Below are positions 1-13,034 of a stretch of 64,000 nucleotides of DNA, piece after piece. Source of the DNA: Ignelater luminosus (Eukaryota > Arthropoda > Insecta > Coleoptera > Elateridae); contig VTPC01090619.1 of assembly GCA_011009095.1 (NCBI GenBank), forward strand, positions 93,452 to 157,451, in the 5' to 3' direction. The translations under genes were made by a program, and so were the position numbers. The notes beneath the pieces were generated by a model that saw only the letters and a program-made list of their open reading frames with translations, was not told the DNA's origin and searched no databases. Every line of letters begins with the position of its first letter. The first letter of the stretch is position 1.

Positions 1-582
1 AAAATCCTAATTTCACTTGATTCTTCCGTGTTAAACTTACAATCAGAATTAGTTATACAATAAGTAATGTTTGTTGAAGACGATGATAGCTACCAGCATT
101 AATGGTTTGTAAAATCTTATTTCGTAATAATATTAATTATTTACGATCATCAGGATTATTATTATTATTATTATTATTATTAAAAATATTTCTCCGCTTC
201 TGTAGGTACTTATTGGAAATTTTATTATTACTATGTTACGACATTTTCTCTTGTTTCACTCTATGCAATTCGTTTTTGCAATATAAACAAGTGTAATATG
301 ATTGTGTTACGTGCATGTGTGTATGCGTATGCGTAACATCCTTAAAAGACAACACTTTTTAATTAAATCATTGTTCTTAAATTGTATTGACAGATTTCAG
401 TATTAATAAATTCCTTCGATTTATTTAATCTTGTAAAATTAACTATTACTACTATTGTCTTCTTCTTTTTACTCTACCTGCTTTTTTCTGTCTCTTATTA
501 ACCAAAACTTACTGTCTAAAATCGCACATTGAAGATTATCTTGTTATTCTATGTAATTAATGAATGATTTCTTTTTTTGCAG
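1..582. other. Hr38 intron, upstream part
   Basis: AT-rich non-coding sequence that runs into a clear 3' splice site (pyrimidine tract then cag at 581-582). It holds a (TTA)n microsatellite at about 150-183. The intron starts outside the window, so the first Hr38 exons are not visible. Confidence 0.6.
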
Positions 583-3500
583 GTACAGTTTTAATACAGG
601 GCGAAGTTTCAAGTGCCCCCCTGGTGGCGGCGAGCGCGCAGCCTTCCGCCCCAAGTAGTCCTCAATCAAGTATGCTTCTGCTCCAGACACAGGTAATTTA
701 AGTTTCTTATTATATTAGAATCTATTAACTTCGTGCTCAGATGATTTTTTGTAATTTGAAGACTTTTGATTGCCTCTTGTAACTTACCTTTAGGTTTAAA
801 TAATAGTAGCTGTGTCTATTGGTTTTGCATTTAATTAGCAGTTGTTACTAATATTTGATCAAAAGGATTCTTAAAGAAGTTTGCAAAATATTGAAGTTGT
901 TTAGATTTTTGGCAAAATGAAATGAACCCTTTTGGAGACTTTACTCGAGTAACATTTTCCTACTTCTAGTTGAAATATAAGCCCGAATTTGTTTGTAACA
1001 GCCCTTAATACTGTGGTTCACAAATTTTTAAAATTTTTTTGCATTAACAAAACAATGAAGTCATCTCTGAACTAAAATATTATACCTACAAAATTTAATC
1101 TATCAATTCTGAAACAAATATAAAAACTAAAAATATGTTATACAATAAATGAACGATTTGCTCTAAAGAAACTTCTCGATAGTCCAAATTCAATGAATAT
1201 TATGAGCCTAATATATTATTATTATAAAACTTAATCTTATTTTATGATTGGAAGGCACCACTTGACTGAAACATACAAAGTTAGCTACAATTTTATACTT
1301 TAATATTTCATAAAAATTAAAAAAATTAAGATTTTAAAAGTTACTCGCCACTTTGATATTTAAAAAACAAAAACACTATAGTGGTGGTTAACCTTTGAAA
1401 TCTATTTCTATGTTTTTAAATCAGTAAGGTATTAAAATACACTGATTGTAGATGTCCCAATTAAACATTCTTTTTTTAATTCGCAAATAAGATTTATGGG
1501 TACGCAAAATTTCATGCCAACTCCATCAATAAAACTCTGTTGAAACTCTTTTGAATCGATTCTAATAAAGTATATTAGATTATTTGTTTATTCTCTAAAA
1601 AAATTTCTTGTGTAATCTCTATTTAAATTCCCACTAAATCCGACTCTGCATAAATTTTTAAACATCTAATTAAACATTACTACCGTTGTAATACAAAAGA
1701 CGATGAATCCGTAATTATCTTAAATAATGAAATTCCTTCCCACTTCAAGTAGTTTCTTCTCTCTTTTTTCAAGATCTCTCTTTTTGATGTTCACGCTCGA
1801 TGAAACGATACATAATCACGCTAGATTTCTTTTGTTATAATAATAATAATAATGTAATTATCAAAACGATTAAAATAGGAGAAAAACACATGTTATACAT
1901 GCGTGAAGAACAAAATGCGCTAATTGTCTTTAATTATAATGAGAAATCAGGTAATGAATTCAACAACAATTAGTTCTCACGGTTTACTCGGCGCCTGTAA
2001 AAAAACTTTTGTTATTCGTATTATAAAAGGCGGCTCTCATTAACCGGCTTTGCTTTATTGTAAATGATAATTTATACCTAGTTGAGATTCTGAAGAAAGA
2101 ATTTAATAAGAACCTGTCAAGTTTTTTTATTGCCTTTAGTCAATATTTTTACAGGAGCGGACTGTTTTATTTTGTTATTTCTTACGTTTTACGACCTAAA
2201 AAATAACTGTCTTTAAATACAATAGTCTCAAAAGTATTTAACAGTTTAACTTTTATTTATTGGTTATATATCGTTTCAAAAGAGTGCGAAACTTGCAGCC
2301 ATAAGTCACGGTTCTTGTCATGGGTACAATATCGATGCGATGGTAGTTCGTGATAACGGTAACTTGATATCCTTAAATAACATATGGTAGTGAACACGGA
2401 CGGGGTCTTTCTCTACATGAAATGGAAGACCATATAGTAAACGTCACGATTTTCCTACTTTTGCTTATTAGTTTAAATTAGTAATGTCTTTCCTAGCTAC
2501 AAAAGCTTCAGGAATTTATAACATTACCATTTTATAGAAATTTATGTTTACTAGATCCCAGAGAAAGAAACTGCTTTAGAATTCAATTTTTCATATAAAT
2601 AAAATAATTAAAAGCACAAACGTGTATGCGAAAAGCAAACCATAATCTCAACAAATTCAATGCGTAACTTTAGTTGCATCTATTTAAAAGTTAAAAAATA
2701 AAAATGTTTGTGTCAAATGAATTTAGAATTGATTAGGTTCTATTAGTAACAACTGTTATATATAGAGTGTAAACAGAGCAATCCATCTGATACAATGATT
2801 CAACTATCCGAAGGCTGAGTTACACATACCTAACTATGCATTCCGAACTACTTGTTCCGTTTATACGCATGTAATTATGATATATTGGACAGGTGATTAA
2901 TTTACACGTCCTTTCAGCTCTCCGTGTTTCATTATCCTGTTAGTGAGGGATTTGTGTGGTAGGTGCACCAAAGGAGTCGCCTCCTACCTATATATTTATG
3001 CTAATTTGTCAAGAATTCTATTCTCCAAGTTTATTATTATTATTATTATTGTTATTACCGTAACGGCGTACGTTTTGTATTTGTGTGCGCTTTCATTTCG
3101 TTAAAATTTCTAAATTTCTTGCACCTATCACAAGTCGAGTACACAAAAAGAGAAATATTCCACCATATTGGGCGTCGAGACGTCGTCACCACGACGACGA
3201 CGACGCATGGAAACTTGCTACCAATGACAGTAAAGTTAAAGTCACGCCCCTTTCTAGTTGATATCCCTCTACCATAGTAAAGAACTAGGTGAAACGGGAC
3301 AAGTCAATAATTTAGTCTTGGCGTGCGGCAATGCTAGACAATCGCCAGTGTTTAATTGGTTTGCTCGCGGTATCACGGTTTTAATCGACACGCTACCGTC
3401 CTTATAACTTTTGCCGCGTTAATTTTAGTACGGTACCTCGATTGACACTAAATATAATGAGCACGAAGTTGTTATTTAAATATCGAGGACGCTCGTCAGT

Positions 3501-6302
3501 TACATCGTTGTTTGATTACAGACCCCGTTTGGCTCGAGCAGTTTTGCGGATCTGCTGACCGCCCCATTTCCGGACGACCCCAGCTCCGTTTTACCCCCAG
3601 AAGACCTAGATCCATTCCCTGAAGTGGCCTTACAATCTCAACCTTCTTCCCCGGCACCGCTGCCCAGTTTTCAAGAAACCTACTCCGTGCGCTACAGCGC
3701 TCCTTATAAGATGGACGACGAGTGCTTCAACGTCGCTTATCATCACCAGCACGGACAAGTGGCGACAGCACCCTCTCACCACTACGAATATCAACAACAT
3801 CATCCATACCCTAGCACTCCTTATTATCCACCCCCGCAAACCTGCACCGCATCCGGCTTCGAAAGTCTAATTTCCCACGAATCGTATTCCCTTCCCCCTT
3901 ATCAAACTACTACTGCCGAAATGCAAGTTAGCACTGCCCTAAGTCCCCGCCATCGACGTGCTTCGCTACCTTTACAACGTTCCGAATCAACTAGCAGCAG
4001 CGAGAGTCCGAAGTTGCGTCTCGCAGGGCCCGCGCCGTCGGCTTCCTCTTCCGCAGCAAGTTCTCCAGGAGGCAGCGGAGACGTATCGAGCGCGAAAGGA
4101 CCAGCACCGCCTTCTCCCTCGCAATTATGCGCCGTATGTGGTGATACTGCTGCTTGCCAACATTACGGCGTACGCACTTGCGAAGGATGCAAGGGATTTT
4201 TTAAGAGAACGGTCCAGAAAGGTTCTAAATATGTATGTCTAGCCGACAAAGCTTGCCCCGTCGATAAAAGACGGCGGAACAGATGTCAGTTCTGTAGATT
4301 CCAGAAATGTTTAGTCGTTGGCATGGTTAAAGAAGTAGTGAGAACCGATTCGCTTAAAGGTCGACGAGGACGACTGCCGTCCAAACCAAAATCACCCCAA
4401 GAATCACCACCGAGCCCTCCGGTTTCTTTAATAACGGCATTAGTTAGAGCACATGTTGATACGACTCCAGACCTTGCCAATTTAGATTATTCGCAATATT
4501 GTGAACCGAGCCCTGTGGAGCCAGCCATGTCCGAAGCGGAAAAGATTCAACAATTCTATAGTTTATTGACAACGTCCGTCGATGTGATTCGCAATTTCGC
4601 TGAGAAAATTCCAGGATATCAAGAGCTGTGTCGAGAGGATAAAGAATTACTATTTCAATCTGCATCGTTAGAGCTGTTCGTTTTGCGGCTTGCTTATAGA
4701 ACTCATGCTAATGATACGAAACTTACGTTTTGTAATGGAGTCGTTTTAGATAAACAACAATGTCAACGATCATTCGGAGATTGGCTCAATGCCATTCTAG
4801 AATTTAGCAATAGCCTTCATGCAATGGAAGTCGACATATCTGCATTCGCCTGTCTGTGCGCCCTCACTCTTATCACAGGTGAGTTGTTAACATTCATTTA
4901 AAATGTAATCACTTTTAAGAAGGTAATAATATTGAGTCAATGTTTATTTTTAAAGACTGTTTAATGGAAAAAAGATTGTTGAATGATTTAAAAAAGGAAA
5001 TTTATTTGGAAATTTATAAAATGAAAAAAGTAGTCAGAGGCGTAGAATAGGTGAGTCATGGTCGGGTATTTACTTATCCAAAAAGAAATCCTGAATCACG
5101 TTAAATTCACTTAATTTGTAATTAATCTGATTGTAATGTATAAAAAAAAGATTAAAATTTTGTGTGATTAACACAGAGAAATAATTTAATTGATTACTTA
5201 TAACCCGGGAAAATTTCAGTTATTAAAACGCTGTTGATTCACAATGTGGAATTATTGGATTTCTAAAAACCTTATAACGAGTACTATTTAGTTATTATTT
5301 ATTTATTAAGTACATTCAACCACTAAGTAATTATCTTTCGAACTATTTTCATTTTAAAAATGCATAATTCAGGTGACATTTAGTATGTCAATAATTTCTA
5401 AAACAAATAACTAAGTAAGTTCTAAATTTTATTTTTCTTGCTTTAATGAAAAATATTTTAACTTTAGTATTTTTGCAAATATTGCCAAGCATCTTCAAAT
5501 TATGTCTATAAACATCTAATATAACACTGCTCTAAACACCTGTTGAAAGCTGCTAGTTAACAAGATTTATTATTCTTCAATAATTTACATTCACCTATAC
5601 TAATAAGATTTCGAAATCTACCTTTGTTATCTTACGTGAACATGACTACTATTTTCATGAATCTACATAAAAGAATTATCGGGGACCCATTCGGCAATAT
5701 TACAAGTAATTTTACAAGCAGGGCCATTTATCGCACAATGACGGCTAATCACAGGGGCGGTATTTACTTGAGTTCGAGGGGGACGGTTTTTTAAAGTTAA
5801 AGCGGCAGCTAGGTTTTAACAAAGAAGTTTACAATTTAAAACTTGATTGCCAGAAGCTACAAATGTATCTGACGAATTACTAGTAAGATTTATAAATTAT
5901 TATTCATAATTTGCTAGTAAAATCCGAACTTCTAAAATTACTTGTAAAATTGTGAAACGGGTCCCAGAGAGAAAATAAACATTTTCGACTATTATATTTT
6001 TTGAATAGTTACTTAGTTATTAAAGTTAGATTTTTATTTTTCCAGAACGACACGGTCTTCGAGATCCGCAACGTATAGAGCAGCTACAAATGAGAGTAAT
6101 ATCATCTCTACGCGATCACGTCACATACAATGCAGAGGCACAACGTAAGGCACATTACTTCAGCCGCCTTTTAGGGAAACTGCCCGAATTACGATCGCTA
6201 AGCGTCCAAGGGTTGCAAAGAATTTTTTACCTTAAGCTTGAAGATCTCGTTCCGGCTCCGCCGTTAATAGAAAACATGTTTGTGGCAAGTTTACCGTTTT
6301 AA
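583..6302 (+). CDS. Hr38: Nuclear receptor NR4A family (Hr38), 3' coding exons
   Basis: Orphan nuclear receptor that acts in the nucleus as a DNA-binding transcription factor; in insects this is the single NR4A (NGFI-B/Nurr1) member, known as an immediate-early, activity-induced gene and as a partner of USP. Three coding exons are seen: 583-692 (begins in phase with 2 nt of a split codon), 3522-4878 and 6046-6302, all with GT-AG borders and consistent phase. The junction 692/3522 gives [18 protein letters not shown], typical of the NR4A N-terminal region. The two-zinc-finger DNA-binding domain starts at 4128 ([21 protein letters not shown]-box [10 protein letters not shown]), followed by the NR4A-type C-terminal extension [11 protein letters not shown]. 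The ligand-binding domain is split at [12 protein letters not shown] and ends with a degenerate AF-2 region and SLPF stop. The upstream exons lie outside the window. Confidence 0.95.
693..3521 (+). other. Hr38 intron
   Basis: No coding sequence supported. It contains a (TTA)n run near 3030-3055 and a short GAC/CGA repeat near 3186-3207. Base composition becomes less AT-rich from about 3180 to the splice acceptor at 3520-3521, which could mark regulatory sequence or a downstream promoter (see findings). Confidence 0.6.
4879..6045 (+). other. Hr38 intron within the ligand-binding domain
   Basis: Begins GTGAGT and ends ttttccag. It is mostly AT-rich; a block at about 5680-5800 is visibly more GC-rich than its surroundings. 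No reading frame is supported. Confidence 0.6.
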
Positions 6303-9175
6303 TGGGAAGAGTTAATATGATACAAAAGCTTTTTTAAGCGTGATATAAAGATATTTTATGTGATTTATTGATAATGTAGGTTAAAAAAAAGAAATTATTT
6401 TTCTTTCGTTTCTTTTTGGTTGCTTGAGTTCTAATGCAAGAAAATATACTGAAGGAAACTGTTATGATTATAATTACTAGAAAGTGTGTAACGATGAAGA
6501 GGAGGAGATTAGTTTTTAGGCTCCTATATCCTATAGGAGCAAAATTTCGATGTTTATCACTTGCCTAAAATGAAATGCACTTTAGATGTTGTCCAAAAAT
6601 GAAATGCACTACCCAAAATAGTAGTTATTCTTAATTTAAATGTTATATGTATGTAAAAACAAATTCCCTTAAACCGCATTATTAGAGTTTTGCAATATAT
6701 ATGTATTTTTATGCCTTTTACACTTTTTCCAAAAAAACCTTTTTACATAACTTTTCAGACATTCTTTATAAAACCCTAAAAAAAAGTAAAATTACTTGTG
6801 TTAGTAATTTTTCAAATAGGTGCAGGTTTACGATTGTTTAGTTTGTTTAGTTTGCTAACTAGAATTTTTATGAATGAAGCTTGATTTTTGTGTTTTAAAA
6901 ATAAGCCTGTACCTATTTATCAGATAATAATGTATAGATCAGTGCTGAATGGGAAAATTTTGCAAGGTGAGAGTACAAAAATCAATATATATATTATATA
7001 TTTTTTATTTTAATAACTCTTACCTTTTATAATATGTATAGAGTATTAATTTAATAGAGAATAATGTTATGACCACGTTAAGGCAGAAAATTAAGATGCA
7101 GTGCTGTAAGATGTTATTTAAGATTTAAAATTAAGGGAGTATATTAATTTTTATTTTGCGATACCAATCACAAACGATACTACTCATAATAAAATAGTAT
7201 AAATAATTTAAATCTAAACAAAGCAAAACAATGTGGGAATGATAATGAATATAAGACGGAGTTCCTGAACTGCTGTAATGAGTTTGTAGACTAATAAATG
7301 TTTAAATGTTACCACTACACGACAGTGTGGAAAAATATATGCGATACATCACTAGTCATGGCACTGTAAATATTTAGAAAGAATATTTTATTTACCACTG
7401 TTTATATAAAAAAAAGATGATATATATTTTTAATAGTTCATGTAAAAAAATTACTTGTCTATATCTAAAGTTACCTAATGGTTACCTTTTGAGAGTATGT
7501 TATTATTATTATTATTATTTTTATTATTATTTTTTTTACCATATTATTTTTTAATTATTATTAATTATATTATGATTAGGGAAAAAATTAAAAACCTTTT
7601 TTCTCGTGCCATTTTTCATAACTATTTTTTTATTATTAATTTCATATCAAGAAAATTGCCTTGGATGGAAACGATGGACTGACCGATAGTTACCTGATTG
7701 AGATGGTTTATAAAAAAAATACTATAAATTGTTAAACTAAACAGAATTTTTCTGTAAGGTACTTATCCACACCGTCCGTCTGCATCTAAATAATATATCA
7801 ATGTATATCTTCATCACTTGTCCAAAATTTTAAATTTGAATTTGACCGATGTTTAACTATCTTTATAGGCATTTTTAAATTTTATTTTGCTTTGGTAGTG
7901 TTTATTCTACAGTTATGTGGTATAATGATTTCCAGCATTTCTGAATTTTTAAGATCCATTACTATAATTCTTTTTCTGTTTAGTTTTCATATTTCAATCT
8001 TTTCTTTGCTATTCTTACAAACTAACTTTTCCTCTGGTAAATACTCTGTTTTGCATTTATAAATTGTTCACATAACTGCACATATAAATATTAAAAATGC
8101 CTAGTATTGTGGTAGATGGTATTTAATAAAACCATAACATTTACTACTAAATCTATAAATATAGCTAAAAGGATCTGATATTCCTAGAATATAATCTTAA
8201 TTTATTAATATAAATTTCACAAACATAATTTGGACAAGTGATACCATTCAACAAAATTAAATCCAACATTAAAACTATAAAATGCTTTATCTACATTTAA
8301 TTAAAAGAAGACTCTACGGAAATTGTAAATAAATAAAAAAAGGATGCTATTATTATAATCCGCTATAATATATATTTTTTTTAATTAGATTTTAAATGGT
8401 TCGGGCATACGGGAGCCTTGCAATATCATTGTATTTCAATTTTGTACCTGCTTTCTCTATTATAAAAAAAGAATTCTTCCGTACCTAGAAAACTGTACTG
8501 CACACCACATATTCACATTCACATACAAATTTAAAATATCCTGGGTACCTTGAAAATCGATCCTATTACAAGTTATTAATATATGTGAAAGCTATACGTA
8601 CTTAACTCTCAGCACAATTTTTGTTATACTTCATAAATTTTAAGTTCAAACTTATTTAAATTTAACTTGCCATGTCATGCCAGTTTGTGTTATAATTATA
8701 ATATTTGATATTATAAATGTAAGATCTTTTTTTAGATTTTTGCGACGATGCTTTAGTTTAAATTATTTAGTTATAGTTACCTATAAAATACCTAAGTATT
8801 GCAATATTTATGTATAAAATTTAAAAAAAATGTGAAGATGTAGAGAAAAAATCCTGTATAATCATATCTATATGTAAGTTTTATATATATTATTATAATT
8901 ATTTCTGTTTGTTTTATTCTCATTAATGGCTATACGAATGTATACATCATTTTTCCTTGTAATAATTTAACATTCAATAATAATTCTTTTTGTTATGATA
9001 ATTAGCTACATTTTGTCAAACAATAATTATTCTAGATTACATAATATTATACTATTGTAATTTTATTTGTTTCAATCTACTTTGTACCACTTTTTCATTT
9101 TTTTTGAAATGATAAGTGCATATTATACTATTATCAGTTTAATTTTTCAATAAATAAAAGCTCGTTGATTTGGGA
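6303..9175 (+). other. Probable long 3' UTR of Hr38
   Basis: 2.9 kb without a credible gene directly after the Hr38 stop. Overlapping AATAAATAAA signals near 9150 are followed by a T/GT-rich stretch (gtttttatgttgttttattt), a good cleavage context. Earlier AATAAA-like signals exist (for example about 7293), so shorter forms are possible. ATTTA-type AU-rich motifs are scattered, as expected for an unstable immediate-early mRNA, but the general AT richness makes that weak evidence. Confidence 0.45.
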
Positions 9176-9490
9176 AAAATGTTTTTATGTTGTTTTATTT
9201 ATAAGTAGTACCTACCTAACAAAAATATTCAGACAAACAATTATTAATGCAAATTAGATTTTTAATTATTTTTGCTTTCTGGCTTACAACAGACTGAACA
9301 GCAGAAATAATAGTATTTATTAAATAAACTCTCTTTATTAAGTATACAATATAGTAATAGTCTCTTTTTGACTGTTTATAAAATTATTCTTTCCACAACA
9401 CATTTAAGTTTTGGTAATTTTCAAATTTTGTGTTACTAGAGCAATTTTCTTGTTTTATACGTTGGCAACAGTTGTGTCCATATATTAAAA

Positions 9491-9681
9491 TACAGCACAC
9501 TGCATTTTTTTATTATAGAATTCAGAGTAGGAAATAACAATTCTTATAACAATGTGTATGACATTAATGCTGTTCTCACTAAAAAAAAGTTACAGGTCAT
9601 CACATTGTATATTTTCTGTACATTGCAAAAATGAACTTAAACCACAACCTACTCTGAATTGTATTTAAAAATGCACTGTAG
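9491..9681. mobile_element. Small MITE with TACAG ends
   Basis: Imperfect terminal inverted repeats of about 36 nt: the left end reads TACAG..CTGCATTTTT..ATTCAGAGTAGG and the right end is its reverse complement. Flanking TA dinucleotides fit a Tc1/mariner-type MITE. No coding capacity. Confidence 0.55.
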
Positions 9682-9699
9682 TATAGATTTGATATATCT

Positions 9700-10970
9700 A
9701 TCAAATATCTACTCATTTGTTACCAAACTGCCATTCAACAAAAATTTTATTCCATTAGCAATCAGTAATTACAATGATGATAGATAAATAGACTGGTAAT
9801 TTCAGAAAGCTTATGCACAAAAAAATGGTAAAGTCAAGAAATTGTAGATTTTGAGCAAAATAAATTAAAGTCATACGCTCTTGACTTTATGGACAATAAT
9901 AACAATAGCAAATTTTTAATTTTTTAGTTCTCAAGATGATCCAAAAATAAAAAGTGAACTCTTTGCAACTTCAAAATATATAAATATATAGAGAACAGAA
10001 GGTATTCTATAGTACACATAAGACGTGAAAATCCGCCACGTGTAAACTCAGAGCGTATGATGACACAATGGCTGCAAAAAAAAAACAAAGTATAATGCGA
10101 TTTACATAACATACCTAATTACAACATAGCAATTGCTTTTGGACAACAACCAATCGGAAGTGTCGCTACAAAAAATTCACTCGGTGCGTGACCGATATGC
10201 TGATCGATCGAACAATTAGATGTTTGTTATTTGACAATGATGTAAACTTTTAGATCTTTAATATAAAATAGTATCAGATAATAATGACACTTCACATCTC
10301 AAACACCTAACCTTAAACACTGAGAATTAAATCATACCAGAAATCAAGCACACAATTGGACCGATCAACGCGCGTGGGTCACGTACCGAGTAAATAATGA
10401 ATTTATAATCGTCTCATTAATATTACAATTCGTGCCAGGATTTGTTTAGACAGACAAGCCGTTTTTTTTTCTTGCAATATCTACTTTGGTTTTTTTATAT
10501 GTAAATTAGCCGGGTGTTAGATGACGGACAACATTCTACAGTCACTGTTTGAACTATTATGGTTATGTTTATGCGTTATCCGTAATGTTTGATGCCATTG
10601 CATGGTATAACCACCTTTATGAGAATTTCCGACCTTATATGAATTATATGCTTTGTTTAAGTCTACGCATGGCAAATTTGGTTATGAGTTTTCATAGTAC
10701 ATATTAAACGTCTAAATTTTCTAGAAAGCACGCTGAAAACCCTGAGACCACACATTATTATTTTGAAATTACTAAGAATTAAGTCATGCCATTAGGGATG
10801 TAGAAAAATCTTTAGATCTGAACCGGCACTAGGGTGTAGTAAACGAGGTATAGCATATGATACGTTGATCAATTTCAGTTGTCTTATTTTCCATGGTAAG
10901 TTACCTCATTTGCACATGCCTGCGCCGGCTTTAACCATATAAATGCGTTGTGTAACTTCTATCCCACAAC
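9700..10970. other. Intergenic sequence
   Basis: AT-rich, with no gene, RNA or clear repeat boundaries seen. Only short incidental open frames occur. Confidence 0.4.
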
Positions 10971-12127
10971 CAGTGATGTGTGTTGACACGTCAACAGTGA
11001 TTGTTGACATTTTCGTGTCAACAATTGATTTTTCACGTCAAAAATGTCGACAATGTGTCAACAATGTCGACAATGTGTCAACAATGTCAACAATGTGTCA
11101 ACTTTGCAAATAAAGTAGGATTCAGCACATTTTTCGTTAAACCTAACCTGTAAACACAGGTACTAAAATAAGCTAAAATGTCTAATAAGATCATTAATAA
11201 GATGTTCACGACAATTCAAGAATCAAAAGACTGAAAAGCCCAAGAATAAGAATTCTGATGAATTGGGTTTTCAGTTATAAAAGACTGTGACAGTAACTGA
11301 AGATGGAAAAAAAACTAAAATATTATTTAAATAAAATGGCATTAAAAACTAAATCCTATGTATTTATTCTTATTTCCATGAAATCAGTAAAATTACAAGT
11401 ATGTTTACTCATAGCTCCATAGGCCCATACTAAGATTTTTAGTTCGGATATGTGGGGGCACAGTTTATATCTTACAGAATCAGTTAGATCACTCAGAGTG
11501 GTTCTTTTGATCTTTCGTGTTCCTGGTTTTTGGTCTGCGCGCGCTAAACTGTAGACCGCGCGCTTGTAGGGGAGGTTATATATGCAGTTGATATTCAAAT
11601 TTCACAACTAATGTAACTTACCAACACTCAACAATTTCACTAATTCACTTACAGAATATGCAAGTTGATTTCATTTAAATAATACAATCTTTTATGAGAT
11701 TATTTCTTTGAAGGTTAAGGTTAGGTTTTTCATCCCTCTACTTCTGGGCAGAAAATAGTGCTCTGCGCATAGACCGCGAGTTTCTTAAAGTGGAAGACAA
11801 AATGTAGGGGAAGTGATCCAACTGATTCTGTAAGGTATAAACTGTGGTGGGGGCAATTCTAGCAATGTGACAGTTAGTATAGATAGATATCTTAATGCAA
11901 AAGATTTTATTAATTGAAAAAACAAATGCTAACATGATGAACAACATCCTAGCATTTATTTATTTTCTAATCAAAATTATTCTATACGTAGATTAGACTT
12001 GAACGTACTTAAGCATCTCACAATTCCCTGTGCCTCCTATTTGCTCTCACATACTTTAAGTCAAATAAAAATTATTGTAATAAACTATGAATTGTTGACG
12101 TCGACATTGTTGACACGCACATCACTG
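10971..12127. mobile_element. Non-autonomous hAT element with 8-bp target-site duplication
   Basis: The ends are inverted: left CAGTGATGTGTG..., right reverse complement CAGTGATGTGCG.... An exact 8-bp duplication CCCACAAC flanks it at 10963-10970 and 12128-12135, diagnostic for the hAT superfamily. The left subterminal zone (about 10978-11105) is a cluster of TGTTGACA/TGTCAACA repeats that probably bind the transposase; a few face the other way at the right end. A second internal inverted pair lies at about 11456-11495 and 11811-11850. No transposase is present. Confidence 0.85.
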
Positions 12128-12135
12128 CCCACAAC

Positions 12136-12905
12136 AGCTTATAACATACGAATATTGTATATGAAACTTTTAGCTTTGCTTGGGATAGGACTCTGCTAAC
12201 CTAAATGGCAAGACCAATGATCCGATATATTAGAAAATCAAATTCTACGCAAAATCTAAAATTTTCTATACAGGGCGAATAAAAAGTATGGAACATAATT
12301 TATATCTTCGAGATTATTATTTTTTGACGGGAATATTATACTAGCTGACCCATGATTTCGTCATTAAATCTTTGATTTTTCCTTTTGTTTCAAATAATAA
12401 AAACTAAATTAATTTTATTTTTAAATTATTTCATAAATATCTAGGACTTACCTAATGAATCAAAATTTTGATTTTATTACTTACCTAATCATTAAAGTTA
12501 ACATTTAAAACTGAATTTTGATAACTGCATAGTATTTACCTAAAATGACATTAAAAGACATAAAGCACAAATAATGACGATTTCATTACTTATTGATCGC
12601 TCTATATAATGTTGAATTTGAATATCAAGCAATTAAATAAAATTAATTAAAAACATCTAATTTAATTTAAAAATTTGTAAAAGCTGTTGTAAATGTTATT
12701 TATTTATGTTTACATATCGATTTACACTATAATACAATTCTAAAAAGAAGCTTTCTATCTTTTTTGCAAATATCTTGATTTGATATTATGTTTTTGTGAT
12801 AATTTGACATTTCTATAAATAATTAAAACTGAACAAACCAAAAAAAACATATTATACGTATTTAGTTAGCTAATAAATATGAAACATATTATACTGCACT
12901 CTAGT
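12136..12905. other. Intergenic sequence upstream of RpL22
   Basis: AT-rich. A single TACAGGGCGAATAAAAAG-type end near 12270 looks like a solo MITE terminus. Nothing else is supported. Confidence 0.4.
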
Positions 12906-12913
12906 TATCGATA
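12906..12913. promoter_or_regulatory. DRE-like site TATCGATA upstream of RpL22
   Basis: Exact palindrome TATCGATA, the DREF-binding core known from Drosophila housekeeping and ribosomal-protein promoters, about 60 nt before the likely RpL22 transcription start. Confidence 0.45.
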
Positions 12914-12966
12914 ACAGTTGGTAGCTCTGTATCTTATATAAAATTTCACGTTGGCAAGCTCTGCTA

Positions 12967-12976
12967 CATCTTTCGG
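12967..12976 (+). promoter_or_regulatory. TCT/TOP-type initiator of RpL22
   Basis: The sequence CATCTTTCGG matches the pyrimidine TCT initiator used by ribosomal-protein genes, with predicted +1 at the C at 12970. It lies 65 nt before the ATG. Inferred from position and motif only. Confidence 0.45.
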
Positions 12977-13034
12977 TATTTGTCAGTAGACGAAGTGGCA
13001 CGTTTAACCTGATTAGTAGTTTAAATTATAAAAA

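Noticed and set aside
102..296. 64-codon plus-strand frame with a Leu run
   Set aside because: The Leu run is a (TTA)n microsatellite inside an Hr38 intron; no other sign of coding.
3958..4242. 94-codon frame overlapping the Hr38 DNA-binding exon
   Set aside because: Shadow of the real Hr38 frame, which carries the zinc fingers.
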